Shown in pieces: positions 1-7,935 of a DNA stretch of 33,786 bases (positions are counted from its first letter, which is position 1; each line of letters starts with the position of its first letter). Under the pieces are notes generated by a model. It was not told the origin of the DNA. It did no database searches and saw nothing but the letters and a program-made list of their open reading frames with translations. Position numbers and translations under genes: made by a program. The DNA is taken from the NCBI GenBank assembly GCA_020073565.1, contig JAIQEY010000056.1:1-33786 (forward strand), given 5' to 3'. Source of the DNA: Terriglobia bacterium (GTDB lineage Bacteria > Acidobacteriota > Terriglobia > Terriglobales > Acidobacteriaceae).

Positions 1-126
1 CTCCACCAGCGCGCACAGCTCACGCCATGGCACCACCTGCTCCATCTCCTCCAAAAATATCGCTCGCCGCGTCTTCCTCGTGTACTGCTCAAAGCCGGTC
101 ATCATCGCCAGGGTCCTCTGTTTCAT
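1..126 (-). CDS. IS5-family transposase, N-terminal fragment (runs off the window)
   Basis: Reading leftwards from an ATG at 126 there are 42 uninterrupted codons to the window edge. The product starts MKQRTLAMMTGFEQ and continues with an RKTRRAIFLEEM-x-x-VVPWRELCALVE stretch. This is the typical N-terminus of IS5-family DDE transposases, where the V-P-W-x-E-L segment precedes the helix-turn-helix part. The catalytic domain lies outside the window. The sequence just right of it (about 127-172) should contain one terminal repeat of the element. It abuts the beta-helix gene fragment, so this insertion probably truncated that gene. Family recognition is from memory of the family, without a database search. 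Confidence 0.8.
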   Translation of the reverse strand, partial: MKQRTLAMMTGFEQYTRKTRRAIFLEEMEQVVPWRELCALVE

Positions 127-172
127 TTCTCAGACACTCTAACTTGACCGGCTCTGGAAAGCAGAGAGCTTA

Positions 173-994
173 ATCAGAGTCTCCCTAGGAACACTGACAC
201 TCAACAACAGCATAATCGCCAACAATAGAGCCCTTATTGGCGGTGGCGGCGGAATCACGAACGGCGGCACGGCGATCATCAGCAACAGTACGGTCCAGTT
301 CAATCACACCTCTGTTCCGTGTTCCTCTGCTAAGTGTCTGGCACTGGCACGGGGCGGTGGCATTCTAAACGGGGCAAGCGGAGTCCTGAGAATTACCAAG
401 AGCACCATTAGTCAGAATAGCGCTTACACCCCCATTCCTCTCACAGGGCCATTCGGTTCCTATGGTGGCGGCATCGATAATGCCGGCACAGCGATCATCA
501 GCGACAGTACCATCAGCGCCAATAGCGCTAGGGTCGGCGCGTACTACTTGGGTGCAGGTGGCGGCGTCAACAACGGCGGCACGGTGATTATCAGTAACGG
601 TACCCTCGGCAATAACACGGGCGGCGGCGTCAGAAATTCCACAGGCTCTGCAACAATCCAGAACAGCATTGTTGCGTACAGTTCGGGTGGAAACTGCTTC
701 GGCACCATGACCTCAAATGGCTACAACCTGAGCAGCGATGCCACCTGCAACTTCACAAGCGCTGGCGACCTAAACAGCACCGATCCTATGCTGGGGCCTC
801 TGCATTACAACGGAGGGCCGACACAAACCATGGCCCTCCTTTCTGGCAGCCCCGCGGTTGACGCAGGGAACCCGAATGGTTGTACCGACGGCCTCGGTCA
901 TCTGCTGAAGACTGATCAGCGCGGTAAGCCGCGTCCGGATCCAGAGGACACTGGCGGCTGCGACATGGGAGCGTATGAACGGCAGAGCGACTAG
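173..994 (+). pseudogene. 5'-truncated right-handed beta-helix / choice-of-anchor Q protein
   Basis: The frame is open from just after the IS5 end to a TAG at 992-994, but has no credible start. The product shows five or so repeats of a GGG-[IV]-x-N-x-G-x-[AV]-x-I-x-[ND]-[SG]-T pattern, the rungs of a parallel beta-helix as in autotransporter-like and pectate-lyase-like surface proteins. The C-terminus carries the choice-of-anchor Q signature: DPMLGPLHYNGGPTQTMAL, then GSPAVDAG, TDQRG and a final GAYE. Such proteins are normally secreted, with a signal peptide and more rungs at the N-terminus, here lost to the insertion. An internal methionine at 548 gives a 148-residue C-terminal ORF, but the homology clearly begins upstream of it. 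Confidence 0.75.
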
Positions 995-1048
995 TTCGGA
1001 ATCGTTCGTCAACTGGAGAAATCAGATCTTGATCCAGAAAGGAATGAT

Positions 1049-1300
1049 ATGAGATCCCGACTTCACGCCCTCCACGGGCTCGCGGTTGCAGCAGTCCTTT
1101 TGCTCAGCACACTGCCCGCTCACGCCACCTTTCCCGGCAAGAACGGCCGAATCGCTTTCATCCAAGGCATGGACGTTTATACGATGAACTCGGACGGGAG
1201 CGATGTGAAGCAACTCACCAATCTCGGTCCCGACAACGGCGCTGCCTGGGAATCCTGGTCACCCGACGGCAAACAGATCGTTTTTAACGATTGTTCTTGA
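1049..1300 (+). pseudogene. TolB/PD40-like beta-propeller protein, truncated after 83 residues
   Basis: The start ATG is preceded by GAAAGGAA at a good distance. Residues 1-26 form a signal peptide (basic start, LAVAAVLLLSTLPAHA, cleavage near AHA). The mature part begins FPGKNGRIAF and has two PD40/WD40-like blades of the TolB type: D-x-Y-T-M-N-S-D-G-S-D-V-K-Q-L-T and W-S-P-D-G-K-Q-I-V-F. Complete family members are several hundred residues long with repeated blades. Here the frame ends at TGA 1298-1300, and about 20 bases later the sequence becomes the middle of a protein kinase gene. The gene was therefore cut by a deletion that fused it to its neighbour. Confidence 0.7.
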
Positions 1301-1333
1301 ACTGGGCGAAGACCCTTACTAGTCCTTTATGAG

Positions 1334-4015
1334 ATGGCCACGGGCCAGCGCGCTTTTTCGGGGAGCACCGCAACCGTTATTCGGGACGCTGTCTTGAACC
1401 TTCCAGTCGTCCCTCCGCAGCAGCTGGATTCCTCCCTGTCACCCGAACTGCAAAGAATTATTACTAAGAGCCTGGAGAAGGATCGAGATCACAGGTATCA
1501 GTCGGCGATCGAGTTAGGCTCCGACCTGCACCGGTTGACCAACACGCTACCTGCGAGCGGTTTGCGCCGGCGCAGAGTGGGATTGTTTGTGGCCGCCGGG
1601 GCGATGCTGGTCGTGGTTGCGCTGTTCGCGACAAACCTAGGCGGACTCCGGCAACGATTATTTCATCGTGCCCAGTCCCCAGAATCGTCAGTTCAATTCA
1701 AAATGCGTCCCTCCATTGCCGTGTTGGGCTTCAAGAATCTCTCCGGCAGAGACGACGAGGCATGGATCTCGACTGCATTGTCGGAGATGCTGGGCGCGGA
1801 GTTGGCTTCCGGACAGCAGTTGCGCGTGATTGCCGGTGAAGATGTGGCACGCATGAAACTCGACCTGGCTCTGCCCGCCGCCGAGAGCTATGGCCAGGAT
1901 ACTCTGAGCAAAATCCGCAATCATCTGGGTACCGACATGGTCGTGCTCGGTTCCTATCTTGCTACGGGAAAGACTTCTGAGGGGAAAATCCGGGTCGACC
2001 TGCAATTGCAGGACACCCGGGCCGGAGAAACCATCGTTGTCGTGTCGCGAGATGGCACCGAGTCTGACCTCGCTGATCTGGTTTCGTTGGGCGGTGCAAG
2101 CCTGCGGCAAAAGCTGGGAGTCGGCGACGTTTCGACTAGCGACGTGCGCCAGATACTCGCCACCGTTCCTGGGAATCTTGAAGCTTCCCGCCTCTACGCG
2201 AAGGGTCTGGCCAAGCTCCAGACGTTCGACGTGCTCGAAGCCCGCGATCTTTTGGAAAAAGCGGTAGCCGCCGATCCTAACCACGCACTCTCCCACTCAG
2301 CCCTCGCCCAGAGTTGGTCCGCACTCGGCTACGATGCGAAGGCGCAAGAAGAAGCGAAGAAAGCTCTCGAGCTCTCGACGAACGTTCCGCGAGAGGAGCG
2401 CCTTTCCATTGAAGGGCGCTACCGGGAATTTGCGAACGATCTTCCCGCGACGATCGAGATCTACCGCACTCTGAGTAACTTCTTCCCCGACAACCTTGAT
2501 TACGGATTACGCCGGGCATCTGCCCAGACGAAAAATGGATTGGGAAAAGACGCCCTGCAGACCATCGCTCGAATGCATGCTTTGCCCAAGCCCGCCGGCG
2601 AGGACGCTCGAATTGACTTGGCAGAAGCATCTGCTGACATTGCGCTGGGCGACTTCAAACGCGCTCAGCAGGCGGCGGCAGCCGCTGCCTCCAAGGCGCA
2701 GGCGCAGGCGCAGGCGCAGGGTAGTCCTCTGCTGATGGAGCAAGCCAAGGAACTGGAGGGATGGGCATGGGATCGGCTCGGCGAAATGGACATGGCGGTG
2801 AAGGAACTGGCTGAGGCTCGCGACTTGGGGGCGGCCACTCGGAATCCGAGGTCAGCAGGAAGCGCTGCGCGCATGATAGGCATCGTGCTTTATCACAAGG
2901 GCGACTTCGCAGGTGCTCGCAAGTCCTTCGAAGAGGCCCTGGGCATCTTTCGCAAGATAGGAACGCAACTCTCTGTCTCCCAGACTCTGACCGATCTAGG
3001 CAACCTCCTTTATGACCAAGGGAAGCTGGAGGAAGCCAGGCAATATTACGAAGACTCGTTGCGGATCGATCGAGAAATTTCCCGCGCCCAGGACATTGCA
3101 TGCGACTTGGGTAACATTGCCAACGTTTTGGAGGGATTGGGCGATCTCGTTGGCGCCACTCGGATGCAAGAACAGTCTTTGCAGGCCTTTCGCGAAGTTG
3201 GTGACAAACGAGGCGAGGCCTCCACTCTCGGCAACTTGGGGCTTGTGCTGCCGGAGCGGGGAGAGTTGGCTTTGGCAAAACAAAATTACGATCAGGCCTT
3301 GGTCCTTATCCAAGAGATCGGGCATAAGCGCGGTCGCGGTTTTGTGCTGCAGGGAGTGGCGGAAATCGAACTTGCACAGTACCAGCTGCAACAAGCGCGC
3401 GTTACCGCGCAAGAGGGCCTCGCACTCCGCCAGGAACTCAAGGATCAAGTCCGTGTTGCTCAAAGCCAAACCTCCCTGGCCGAGATAGCTCTGGAGCAAG
3501 GGAAAGCCGCGGAGGCTGAGGCGTTTGCCCGCACGGCAGCGCCTACATTTGAGCAACAGAAAGTCACCGACTACGCCACCCTGTGTGCGGCAATCCTGGT
3601 CAGGTCTCTGCTAGCGCAGGATAGGATCGAAGACGCCAAGGCGGCCGCGGATCAAGCGCTGGTTCTATCCCAACGGACTGGCGACCGCGCCGCACGCTTT
3701 GCAGCAGTCATCGCCGCCGCCGAGGTGAGCGCCAAGTTAGGTAAGACGGCGGACGCAACCAGAGCCCTGGAGACCGTGCGTTCCGAGGCCAGCCGCTACG
3801 GCTACGCTGCTTATGAATTGGAGGCACGCTTGCACCTTGGGGAAGTAGAGGTTCGCTCGGGAAAGACGAGCAGCGGCCGAGCGCATCTGGGGCAACTCCG
3901 GGACGATGCGCGGAACCGAGGATTCCTCCTCGTCGCACGCAAAGCCAGCGTTGCCCTAAACAACCCACCTCGACCCTCTAAAGGTCTTGCCGCTCTGAAC
4001 ATCCTCCGTTGTTGA
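1334..4015 (+). CDS. TPR protein with kinase C-lobe remnant and TolB/FlgO-like domain (5'-truncated)
   Basis: The 893-residue frame opens inside a Ser/Thr protein kinase. The bases from 1319 encode LVLYEMATGQRAF, normally found in helix F of the C-lobe, and residues 1-72 finish the C-lobe (LEKDRDHRYQSA). A transmembrane helix follows (about 82-104), then a TolB/FlgO-like domain (about 126-235, starting PSIAVLGFKNLSG) and tetratricopeptide repeats to the end. The kinase N-lobe with the P-loop, HRDLK and DFG motifs is absent, and a stop precedes the frame at 1298. The ATG at 1334 is internal to the kinase fold and has no good ribosome-binding site, so translation is doubtful. The rest of the frame is intact over 2.7 kb, so the truncation may be recent. 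An (A-Q) repeat lies near residues 455-462. Confidence 0.7.
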   Translation: MATGQRAFSGSTATVIRDAVLNLPVVPPQQLDSSLSPELQRIITKSLEKDRDHRYQSAIELGSDLHRLTNTLPASGLRRRRVGLFVAAGAMLVVVALFATNLGGLRQRLFHRAQSPESSVQFKMRPSIAVLGFKNLSGRDDEAWISTALSEMLGAELASGQQLRVIAGEDVARMKLDLALPAAESYGQDTLSKIRNHLGTDMVVLGSYLATGKTSEGKIRVDLQLQDTRAGETIVVVSRDGTESDLADLVSLGGASLRQKLGVGDVSTSDVRQILATVPGNLEASRLYAKGLAKLQTFDVLEARDLLEKAVAADPNHALSHSALAQSWSALGYDAKAQEEAKKALELSTNVPREERLSIEGRYREFANDLPATIEIYRTLSNFFPDNLDYGLRRASAQTKNGLGKDALQTIARMHALPKPAGEDARIDLAEASADIALGDFKRAQQAAAAAASKAQAQAQAQGSPLLMEQAKELEGWAWDRLGEMDMAVKELAEARDLGAATRNPRSAGSAARMIGIVLYHKGDFAGARKSFEEALGIFRKIGTQLSVSQTLTDLGNLLYDQGKLEEARQYYEDSLRIDREISRAQDIACDLGNIANVLEGLGDLVGATRMQEQSLQAFREVGDKRGEASTLGNLGLVLPERGELALAKQNYDQALVLIQEIGHKRGRGFVLQGVAEIELAQYQLQQARVTAQEGLALRQELKDQVRVAQSQTSLAEIALEQGKAAEAEAFARTAAPTFEQQKVTDYATLCAAILVRSLLAQDRIEDAKAAADQALVLSQRTGDRAARFAAVIAAAEVSAKLGKTADATRALETVRSEASRYGYAAYELEARLHLGEVEVRSGKTSSGRAHLGQLRDDARNRGFLLVARKASVALNNPPRPSKGLAALNILRC

Positions 4016-4339
4016 CCAGCTTTCGCAGTGCTGAGTGTTTTCGGACCACACGAGGCTCTTGCCGATTTGGAGACATTGTCTCAGGAGTGTTTACCCCGGT
4101 GCTCGCCAAAAAACACTCGAACCACTTTTCCCTGCGAAACAGATTGGCAAGCGGCGTCGATCGTAAGTAGCGGAACTTCGAACCGGTGCGGCGGCAGGTG
4201 GAGCTGTGGCGGGACAAGCAACTCTCCCATGCGATGGCAAGGTGTCATTCCGAGACCCGCCTCCTCGACGATTCGAGGAAGGCGGGTCAGGAAATCCGCA
4301 TCACCGATTTTTTCCAGCAATCTCCTAGCTTAGCTTAAG
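4016..4339. other. 324-base stretch without a convincing gene
   Basis: Short frames exist on both strands (for example 4081-4320 reverse), but none has a recognisable domain or a good ribosome-binding site. It lies between the 3' end of the kinase/TPR gene and the 3' end of a reverse-strand secreted-protein gene, so it is a convergent intergenic region. Confidence 0.5.
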
Positions 4340-4344
4340 CTAGG
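4324..4344 (-). terminator. Perfect 9-bp inverted repeat at the gene end
   Basis: CCTAGCTTA (4324-4332) and TAAGCTAGG (4336-4344) are perfect inverted complements with a 3-base loop. The hairpin overlaps the stop codon of the reverse-strand gene and lies between two convergent genes. No U-run follows on either strand, so a terminator role is only possible. Confidence 0.3.
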
Positions 4345-4945
4345 GATTCAGCGGGCCTGGCGGCACCACTTTCACGCGCTTGCCGGTGGCCGGGTTCCCG
4401 GTGGGCGGACTGTTCGGGTCAGAGACCCACTTAGCTGCGGGATCGAGCGGATCGGGGCAGCTGAAGATTCCCCCTGGGCAGTCCAGGGTTTCCATGAACT
4501 CCACTCCGCTGTAGCTGTCGAAATCGGGGCTGAATTTCAACGGGCAACGGTTTCTCTGGTAGCGAACCAGGACACCATCCGCATCGAAGACGAAAAAGAT
4601 GCTGGTGGCGATCATGCTCCTGGGTCCGGTTTTTTTCCAAACGGTGTGAATGGGTGAGAAGCGGAACGGAAATCCGGGCATACCAAACATGAACGCTGAA
4701 CTTATGTTCATGGTGCCTTCGGAGTGGATTGTGACTAGCGCTGGGGCATTGACGCCCGGCGCCACCTCGACGTTGTGTATCCACGTGCCCGAGAAGGGAC
4801 TGTTTCCCAGTTCGTGGTGATACCCGGAAACCAGCCGCGCCTGCGAGACATCGGGCGCGTAGGTGTTGGGTTCCGCTGCCTGGGCATTCGCGGAAGCGGT
4901 GAAGACCAGCAGTGCCGCAGCTGTGGCCAGGGCAATGCAAAGTGT
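4340..4945 (-). pseudogene. Secreted protein of unknown function, start lost to IS66
   Basis: Read leftwards from 4945, the frame encodes a signal-peptide core (LCIALATAAALLVFTASANA, cleavage near ANA-QA). A mature domain of about 180 residues follows with no family I recognise (SGYHHELGNSPFSGTWIHN ... VWKKTGPRSMIATSIFFVFD). It has paired cysteines in its C-terminal part and a Pro-rich tail (SPPTGNPATG). The stop is the TAG at 4340-4342. The frame crosses directly into the IS66 terminal repeat at 4946, where it meets a stop with no start codon, so the native initiator and promoter are gone. An ORF caller would begin at the internal GTG 4765 and miss the signal peptide. Unless the IS supplies a start, the gene is dead. 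Confidence 0.6.
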
Positions 4946-4990
4946 GTAAGCGTCCGAGTTGCACCGTATTGCTAAGTGTCCACGAATCGG

Positions 4991-6589
4991 TTAAGTGGAC
5001 ACTTCGGCAGAGGTGGGATTGAGATTCCAAGGCAACAGTTCGTCGATGCGGTTGATGGGATGGTCGGCGATACGCGTCAGCACCTGGCGCAGATAGGCTT
5101 CGGGATCGAGACCGTTGAGCTTCGCCGAACCGATCAGACTGTAGATCGCCGCGGCGCGCTCGCCGCCAGCATCCGATCCGGCAAACAGGTAGTTCTTCCT
5201 GCCCAAAGCTACGCCGCGCAAAGAGCGTTCGGCGGCGTTGTTGTCGATCTCGATGTGACCATCTTCTATATAACGTGTCAGTGCGTCCCAGCGCGAAAGC
5301 GCATAGCGGATGGCCACCGTCGTCTCCGACTTGCGCGAGAGCTTCGACAAGGTCGCCTCCAGCCACTGTCGCAGAGAATCCACGAGTGGCTTGGCCTGTG
5401 CCTGGCGGACGGCTCGGCGCTCGTCCGGCGGTCGACTCCGAATCGGCTCTTCGATTCCGTACAGGCCGCCGATCCGCTGCAACGCCTCCCGTGCTACCGG
5501 CGAACTGTGCGCCTGTTCCAGATCGTAAAAGTGACGCCGCACATGCGCCCAGCAAGCCGCTGGTTCGATGCGACTATCTTCATAGAGCTGATTGAATCCC
5601 GCATAGGCATCCGCCTGCAGCGTCCCGCAAAACTTCTTCAGGTGCTGCGCGGGATGTTCGCCTTTGCGATCTGGCGAGTAGGCGAACCATACGGCGGGCG
5701 CGGCGGTGTCGCCCGCGGGACGATCATCGCGAACATACGTCCACAACCGCCCCGTCTTGGTCTTACCCTGGCCGGGCGCCAACACCGGCACCGGCGTGTC
5801 GTCGGCGTGCAGTTTGTCGGCGGCCGTCACGTAGCGACGCAGCCCTTCCACCAGCGGCTCCAGCAATCGACTACATCCGCCCACCCAGTCGGCCATCGTC
5901 GAGCGCTCCAGTTCCACACCTTGACGCGCGTAGATCTCCGACTGCCGATACAGCGGCTGATGATCACAGTATTTCGAGACCAACACATGCGCCAACAGTC
6001 CTGGCCCGGCTAGGCCGCGCTCGATCGGGCGGCTCGGCGCTTTCCCCTGCACAATGCAATCGCATTTCGTGCAGCTCAGCTTCGTGCGTACGTACCGCAC
6101 CACCACGAAACTGGCGGGCACGTACTCCAGCATCTCCGACACATCCTCGCCCAACTTGCGTAACTCGCCCTGGCATTGCGGACAGACCGTTTCCTTGGGC
6201 TCGTGCCGGCGCGTTTGCCGCGGCAGATGATCGGGCAATGTGCGGCGCGTGGGTTTAGCTGCCGCAGGAGTCGCAGAAGCTGGAACCGATGCTGGTTCCG
6301 ATGGCGGGGTGTCTTTCTCGCTGCGATTCGATTCCAGTTCCTCCAGCCGCAACTCCAACTGCTCGATCTGTCGCTGCAGCTTCTCCGACTTCCGCCCAAA
6401 CTGCATGCGGTGCAGCTTGACCAGCAGCAGCTTCAGATGTTCGATCTCCCGCTCGCGCGAGAGTAACTGCTCTTGTGTGGTGGTGAGCTTGTCTTCGGCG
6501 GAAACTAACTGCTCGTGTTGCGCCAGGATCAGTGCGCGCAGTTCCTCGGCAGGAAGCACGTTCAGATCGGGGAGCGCAGTGACTGCCAT
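4991..6589 (-). CDS. tnpC: IS66-family transposase TnpC
   Basis: The protein has 532 residues, the normal length for the IS66 DDE transposase. The N-terminus (about 20-95) is a leucine-rich coiled coil containing the family motif MQFGRKSEK. A zinc-binding block follows (CPQCQGEL, then CTKCDC). The catalytic domain shows LHADDTPVPV (first Asp near 262), LQADAYAGFN (second Asp near 326) and NNAAERSLRGVALGRKNYLF (Glu near 453). The C-terminus ends with the usual W-x-L-N-P segment just inside the IS end. It is the catalytic subunit for cut-and-paste or replicative movement of the element and is probably co-transcribed with tnpA and tnpB. Confidence 0.93.
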   Translation of the reverse strand: MAVTALPDLNVLPAEELRALILAQHEQLVSAEDKLTTTQEQLLSREREIEHLKLLLVKLHRMQFGRKSEKLQRQIEQLELRLEELESNRSEKDTPPSEPASVPASATPAAAKPTRRTLPDHLPRQTRRHEPKETVCPQCQGELRKLGEDVSEMLEYVPASFVVVRYVRTKLSCTKCDCIVQGKAPSRPIERGLAGPGLLAHVLVSKYCDHQPLYRQSEIYARQGVELERSTMADWVGGCSRLLEPLVEGLRRYVTAADKLHADDTPVPVLAPGQGKTKTGRLWTYVRDDRPAGDTAAPAVWFAYSPDRKGEHPAQHLKKFCGTLQADAYAGFNQLYEDSRIEPAACWAHVRRHFYDLEQAHSSPVAREALQRIGGLYGIEEPIRSRPPDERRAVRQAQAKPLVDSLRQWLEATLSKLSRKSETTVAIRYALSRWDALTRYIEDGHIEIDNNAAERSLRGVALGRKNYLFAGSDAGGERAAAIYSLIGSAKLNGLDPEAYLRQVLTRIADHPINRIDELLPWNLNPTSAEVST

Positions 6590-6664
6590 GCGCGGAGTAT
6601 CGCATGAATGCGCACGTTCTTATCCGCGCTCGCGCGAAAAAAGTTGTGGAAAGAATCTCGCACG

Positions 6665-7012
6665 TTACACCGACAACTGCGGCTCCCAGGTGCGCTCTGG
6701 TCGTCGCCAATCGATGCCTTCCAGCAACATCGATAACTGCGCTCGCGTCAGAGAAACCGTGCCACTGGTGGCTTGCGGCCACACGAAACGCCCGCGTTCC
6801 AGCCGCTTCGCGAATAAACACAAACCGTCACCGTCATACCACAATATTTTGATTAGATCGCCGCGCCGTCCGCGAAACACGAACACGTGCCCGGAGAAGG
6901 GACTCTGCTCCAGCTTCGTCTGCACCTGCGCGCTCAGTCCCGTGAAACCGCGGCGTAAGTCGGTCACTCCCGCCGCAATCCAGATCCGCGTCTTCGCTGG
7001 CAATGCGATCAT
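6665..7012 (-). CDS. tnpB: IS66 accessory protein TnpB (Orf2)
   Basis: The protein of about 115 residues contains the family core: IWIAAGVTDLRRGFTGL, then SGHVFVFRGRRGDLIKIL and YDGDGLCLFAKRLE. IS66 elements require this accessory protein for transposition, although its biochemical role is unclear. I chose the ATG at 7012, which overlaps the TGA of tnpA as ATGA. A GTG at 7024 would add four residues. Confidence 0.92.
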   Translation of the reverse strand: MIALPAKTRIWIAAGVTDLRRGFTGLSAQVQTKLEQSPFSGHVFVFRGRRGDLIKILWYDGDGLCLFAKRLERGRFVWPQATSGTVSLTRAQLSMLLEGIDWRRPERTWEPQLSV

Positions 7013-7425
7013 GCCCGCAGGCACTCCAGCAACACCCGCACCAAGGCGGGATCGGCGCTGCCTTCAATGCGCACCTGCGCCTGGCGCAGTTCGATGTGGA
7101 TCGTGCCGGGTTGGGGTTGGGAAAAATCCGTGACGCGATGCTCGACCACGACCGGCGCCGACTTGCTCTCGCTCACGCGAACCGGCAGCAACTTGATCCC
7201 TGGCTTCTGCTCCCCAAGTCGTCCCGCCAAGTAAAGTCGGCGCCAGCCAAACACCTGATTGGCGTTCACGCCATGCGCCCGCGCCACCTTCGCTACCGAC
7301 GCGCCAGGCGCCAGTGTCTCTTCCACGATCCGCCGCTTCTCCGCGATACTTCGTCGCTGCCGCTGCGCTGCGACCGAGCCCTCTCGGTCTCGGGAAGTGA
7401 CTGTAGCTTGCTGGGAAGTGTCCAT
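7009..7425 (-). CDS. tnpA: IS66 accessory protein TnpA (Orf1), HTH
   Basis: The small DNA-binding protein has a helix-turn-helix typical of IS66 Orf1/IS3-like proteins: KRRIVEETLAPGASVAKVARAHGVNANQVFGWRR. The start is taken at ATG 7425 (MDTSQQATV), preceded by GGAG with 5-base spacing. The longer GTG start at 7461 reads through the terminal region of the IS and is less likely. The stop overlaps the tnpB start, consistent with coupled translation. Confidence 0.88.
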   Translation of the reverse strand: MDTSQQATVTSRDREGSVAAQRQRRSIAEKRRIVEETLAPGASVAKVARAHGVNANQVFGWRRLYLAGRLGEQKPGIKLLPVRVSESKSAPVVVEHRVTDFSQPQPGTIHIELRQAQVRIEGSADPALVRVLLECLRA

Positions 7426-7601
7426 CTCCGCTCCAAGTGGACACCTATCCGAAGCGTCCACTTCGCCAGCATGGCTCTCATCTATAAGGATGTCGAGACG
7501 GTCATCACCGGACGCTTACCATTGATCCATTGATCTTTGATCTTTAACGGTAGTCGCTCTTGAGTGACTGGTCTGGTCACCTGTCCCGGTAGGGACGTCC
7601 A

Positions 7602-7935
7602 TCACTGGGCGCCCCCCCGGACGGATCCGATTTCAGGCAGCGATTTTCGGGCGCCCTTGTAGCGCGTCACCGAAGCATAGGAGATGACTCGCACCGCTCC
7701 GACTTTAGCCAGGTCCGTGATTAGCTCATCGGTCAGTCCCTCCGTGAAGTATTCCTCCTCCGGACTACCGGAAAGGTTCCGCAAAGGTAGGACGGCAACG
7801 GAGCGGATCGGAACCGTGGCCGCGGAGCCCGCATTCCGTCTGCGGACATAAGAATAGGCGGTGGAAGCCGAGAATTAACACGATGCCGACTGTTAATGCG
7901 ATCGCCCGACGATTTCTAGAGATAATTGGAACCAT
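7602..7935 (-). pseudogene. Ser/Thr kinase / TolB-FlgO-domain protein relic, frameshifted
   Basis: On the reverse strand, MVPIISRNRRAIALTVGIVLIL (from 7935) is a basic stretch followed by a transmembrane helix. In a different frame slightly downstream comes RSVAVLPLRNLSGS, then EEYFTEGLTDELITDLAKVG and VRVISYASVTRYKG. This is the conserved start of the TolB/FlgO-like domain that follows the membrane helix in many acidobacterial kinases. The two parts are out of frame, so a frameshift lies between about 7800 and 7870. The domain stops at a TGA near 7602, shortly before the IS66 end. It is a decayed internal fragment with neither kinase domain nor TPRs nearby. Confidence 0.65.

Larger units (their letters stand above)
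4946..7519 (-). mobile_element. IS66-family insertion sequence, complete
   Basis: The terminal inverted repeats begin GTAAGCGTCCG at 4946 and end CGGACGCTTAC at 7519, the usual ends of IS66 elements. Inside are the three standard genes in order tnpA, tnpB, tnpC on the reverse strand. All three frames appear intact over 2574 bp. The 8-base flanks differ (CAAAGTGT on the left, CATTGATC on the right), so the expected 8-bp target duplication is absent. Both flanks are broken genes. Confidence 0.85.

Noticed and set aside
4081..4320. 79-codon reverse frame
   Set aside because: There is no recognised domain and no ribosome-binding site, and it lies between convergent genes.
4431..5555. 374-codon reverse frame spanning the IS66 end and the secreted protein
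   Set aside because: It is out of frame with both the transposase and the signal-peptide protein, has Arg/Ser-rich shadow composition and crosses the IS terminal repeat.
4976..6013. 345-codon forward frame
   Set aside because: It is an antisense shadow of the IS66 transposase gene, with no domain of its own.
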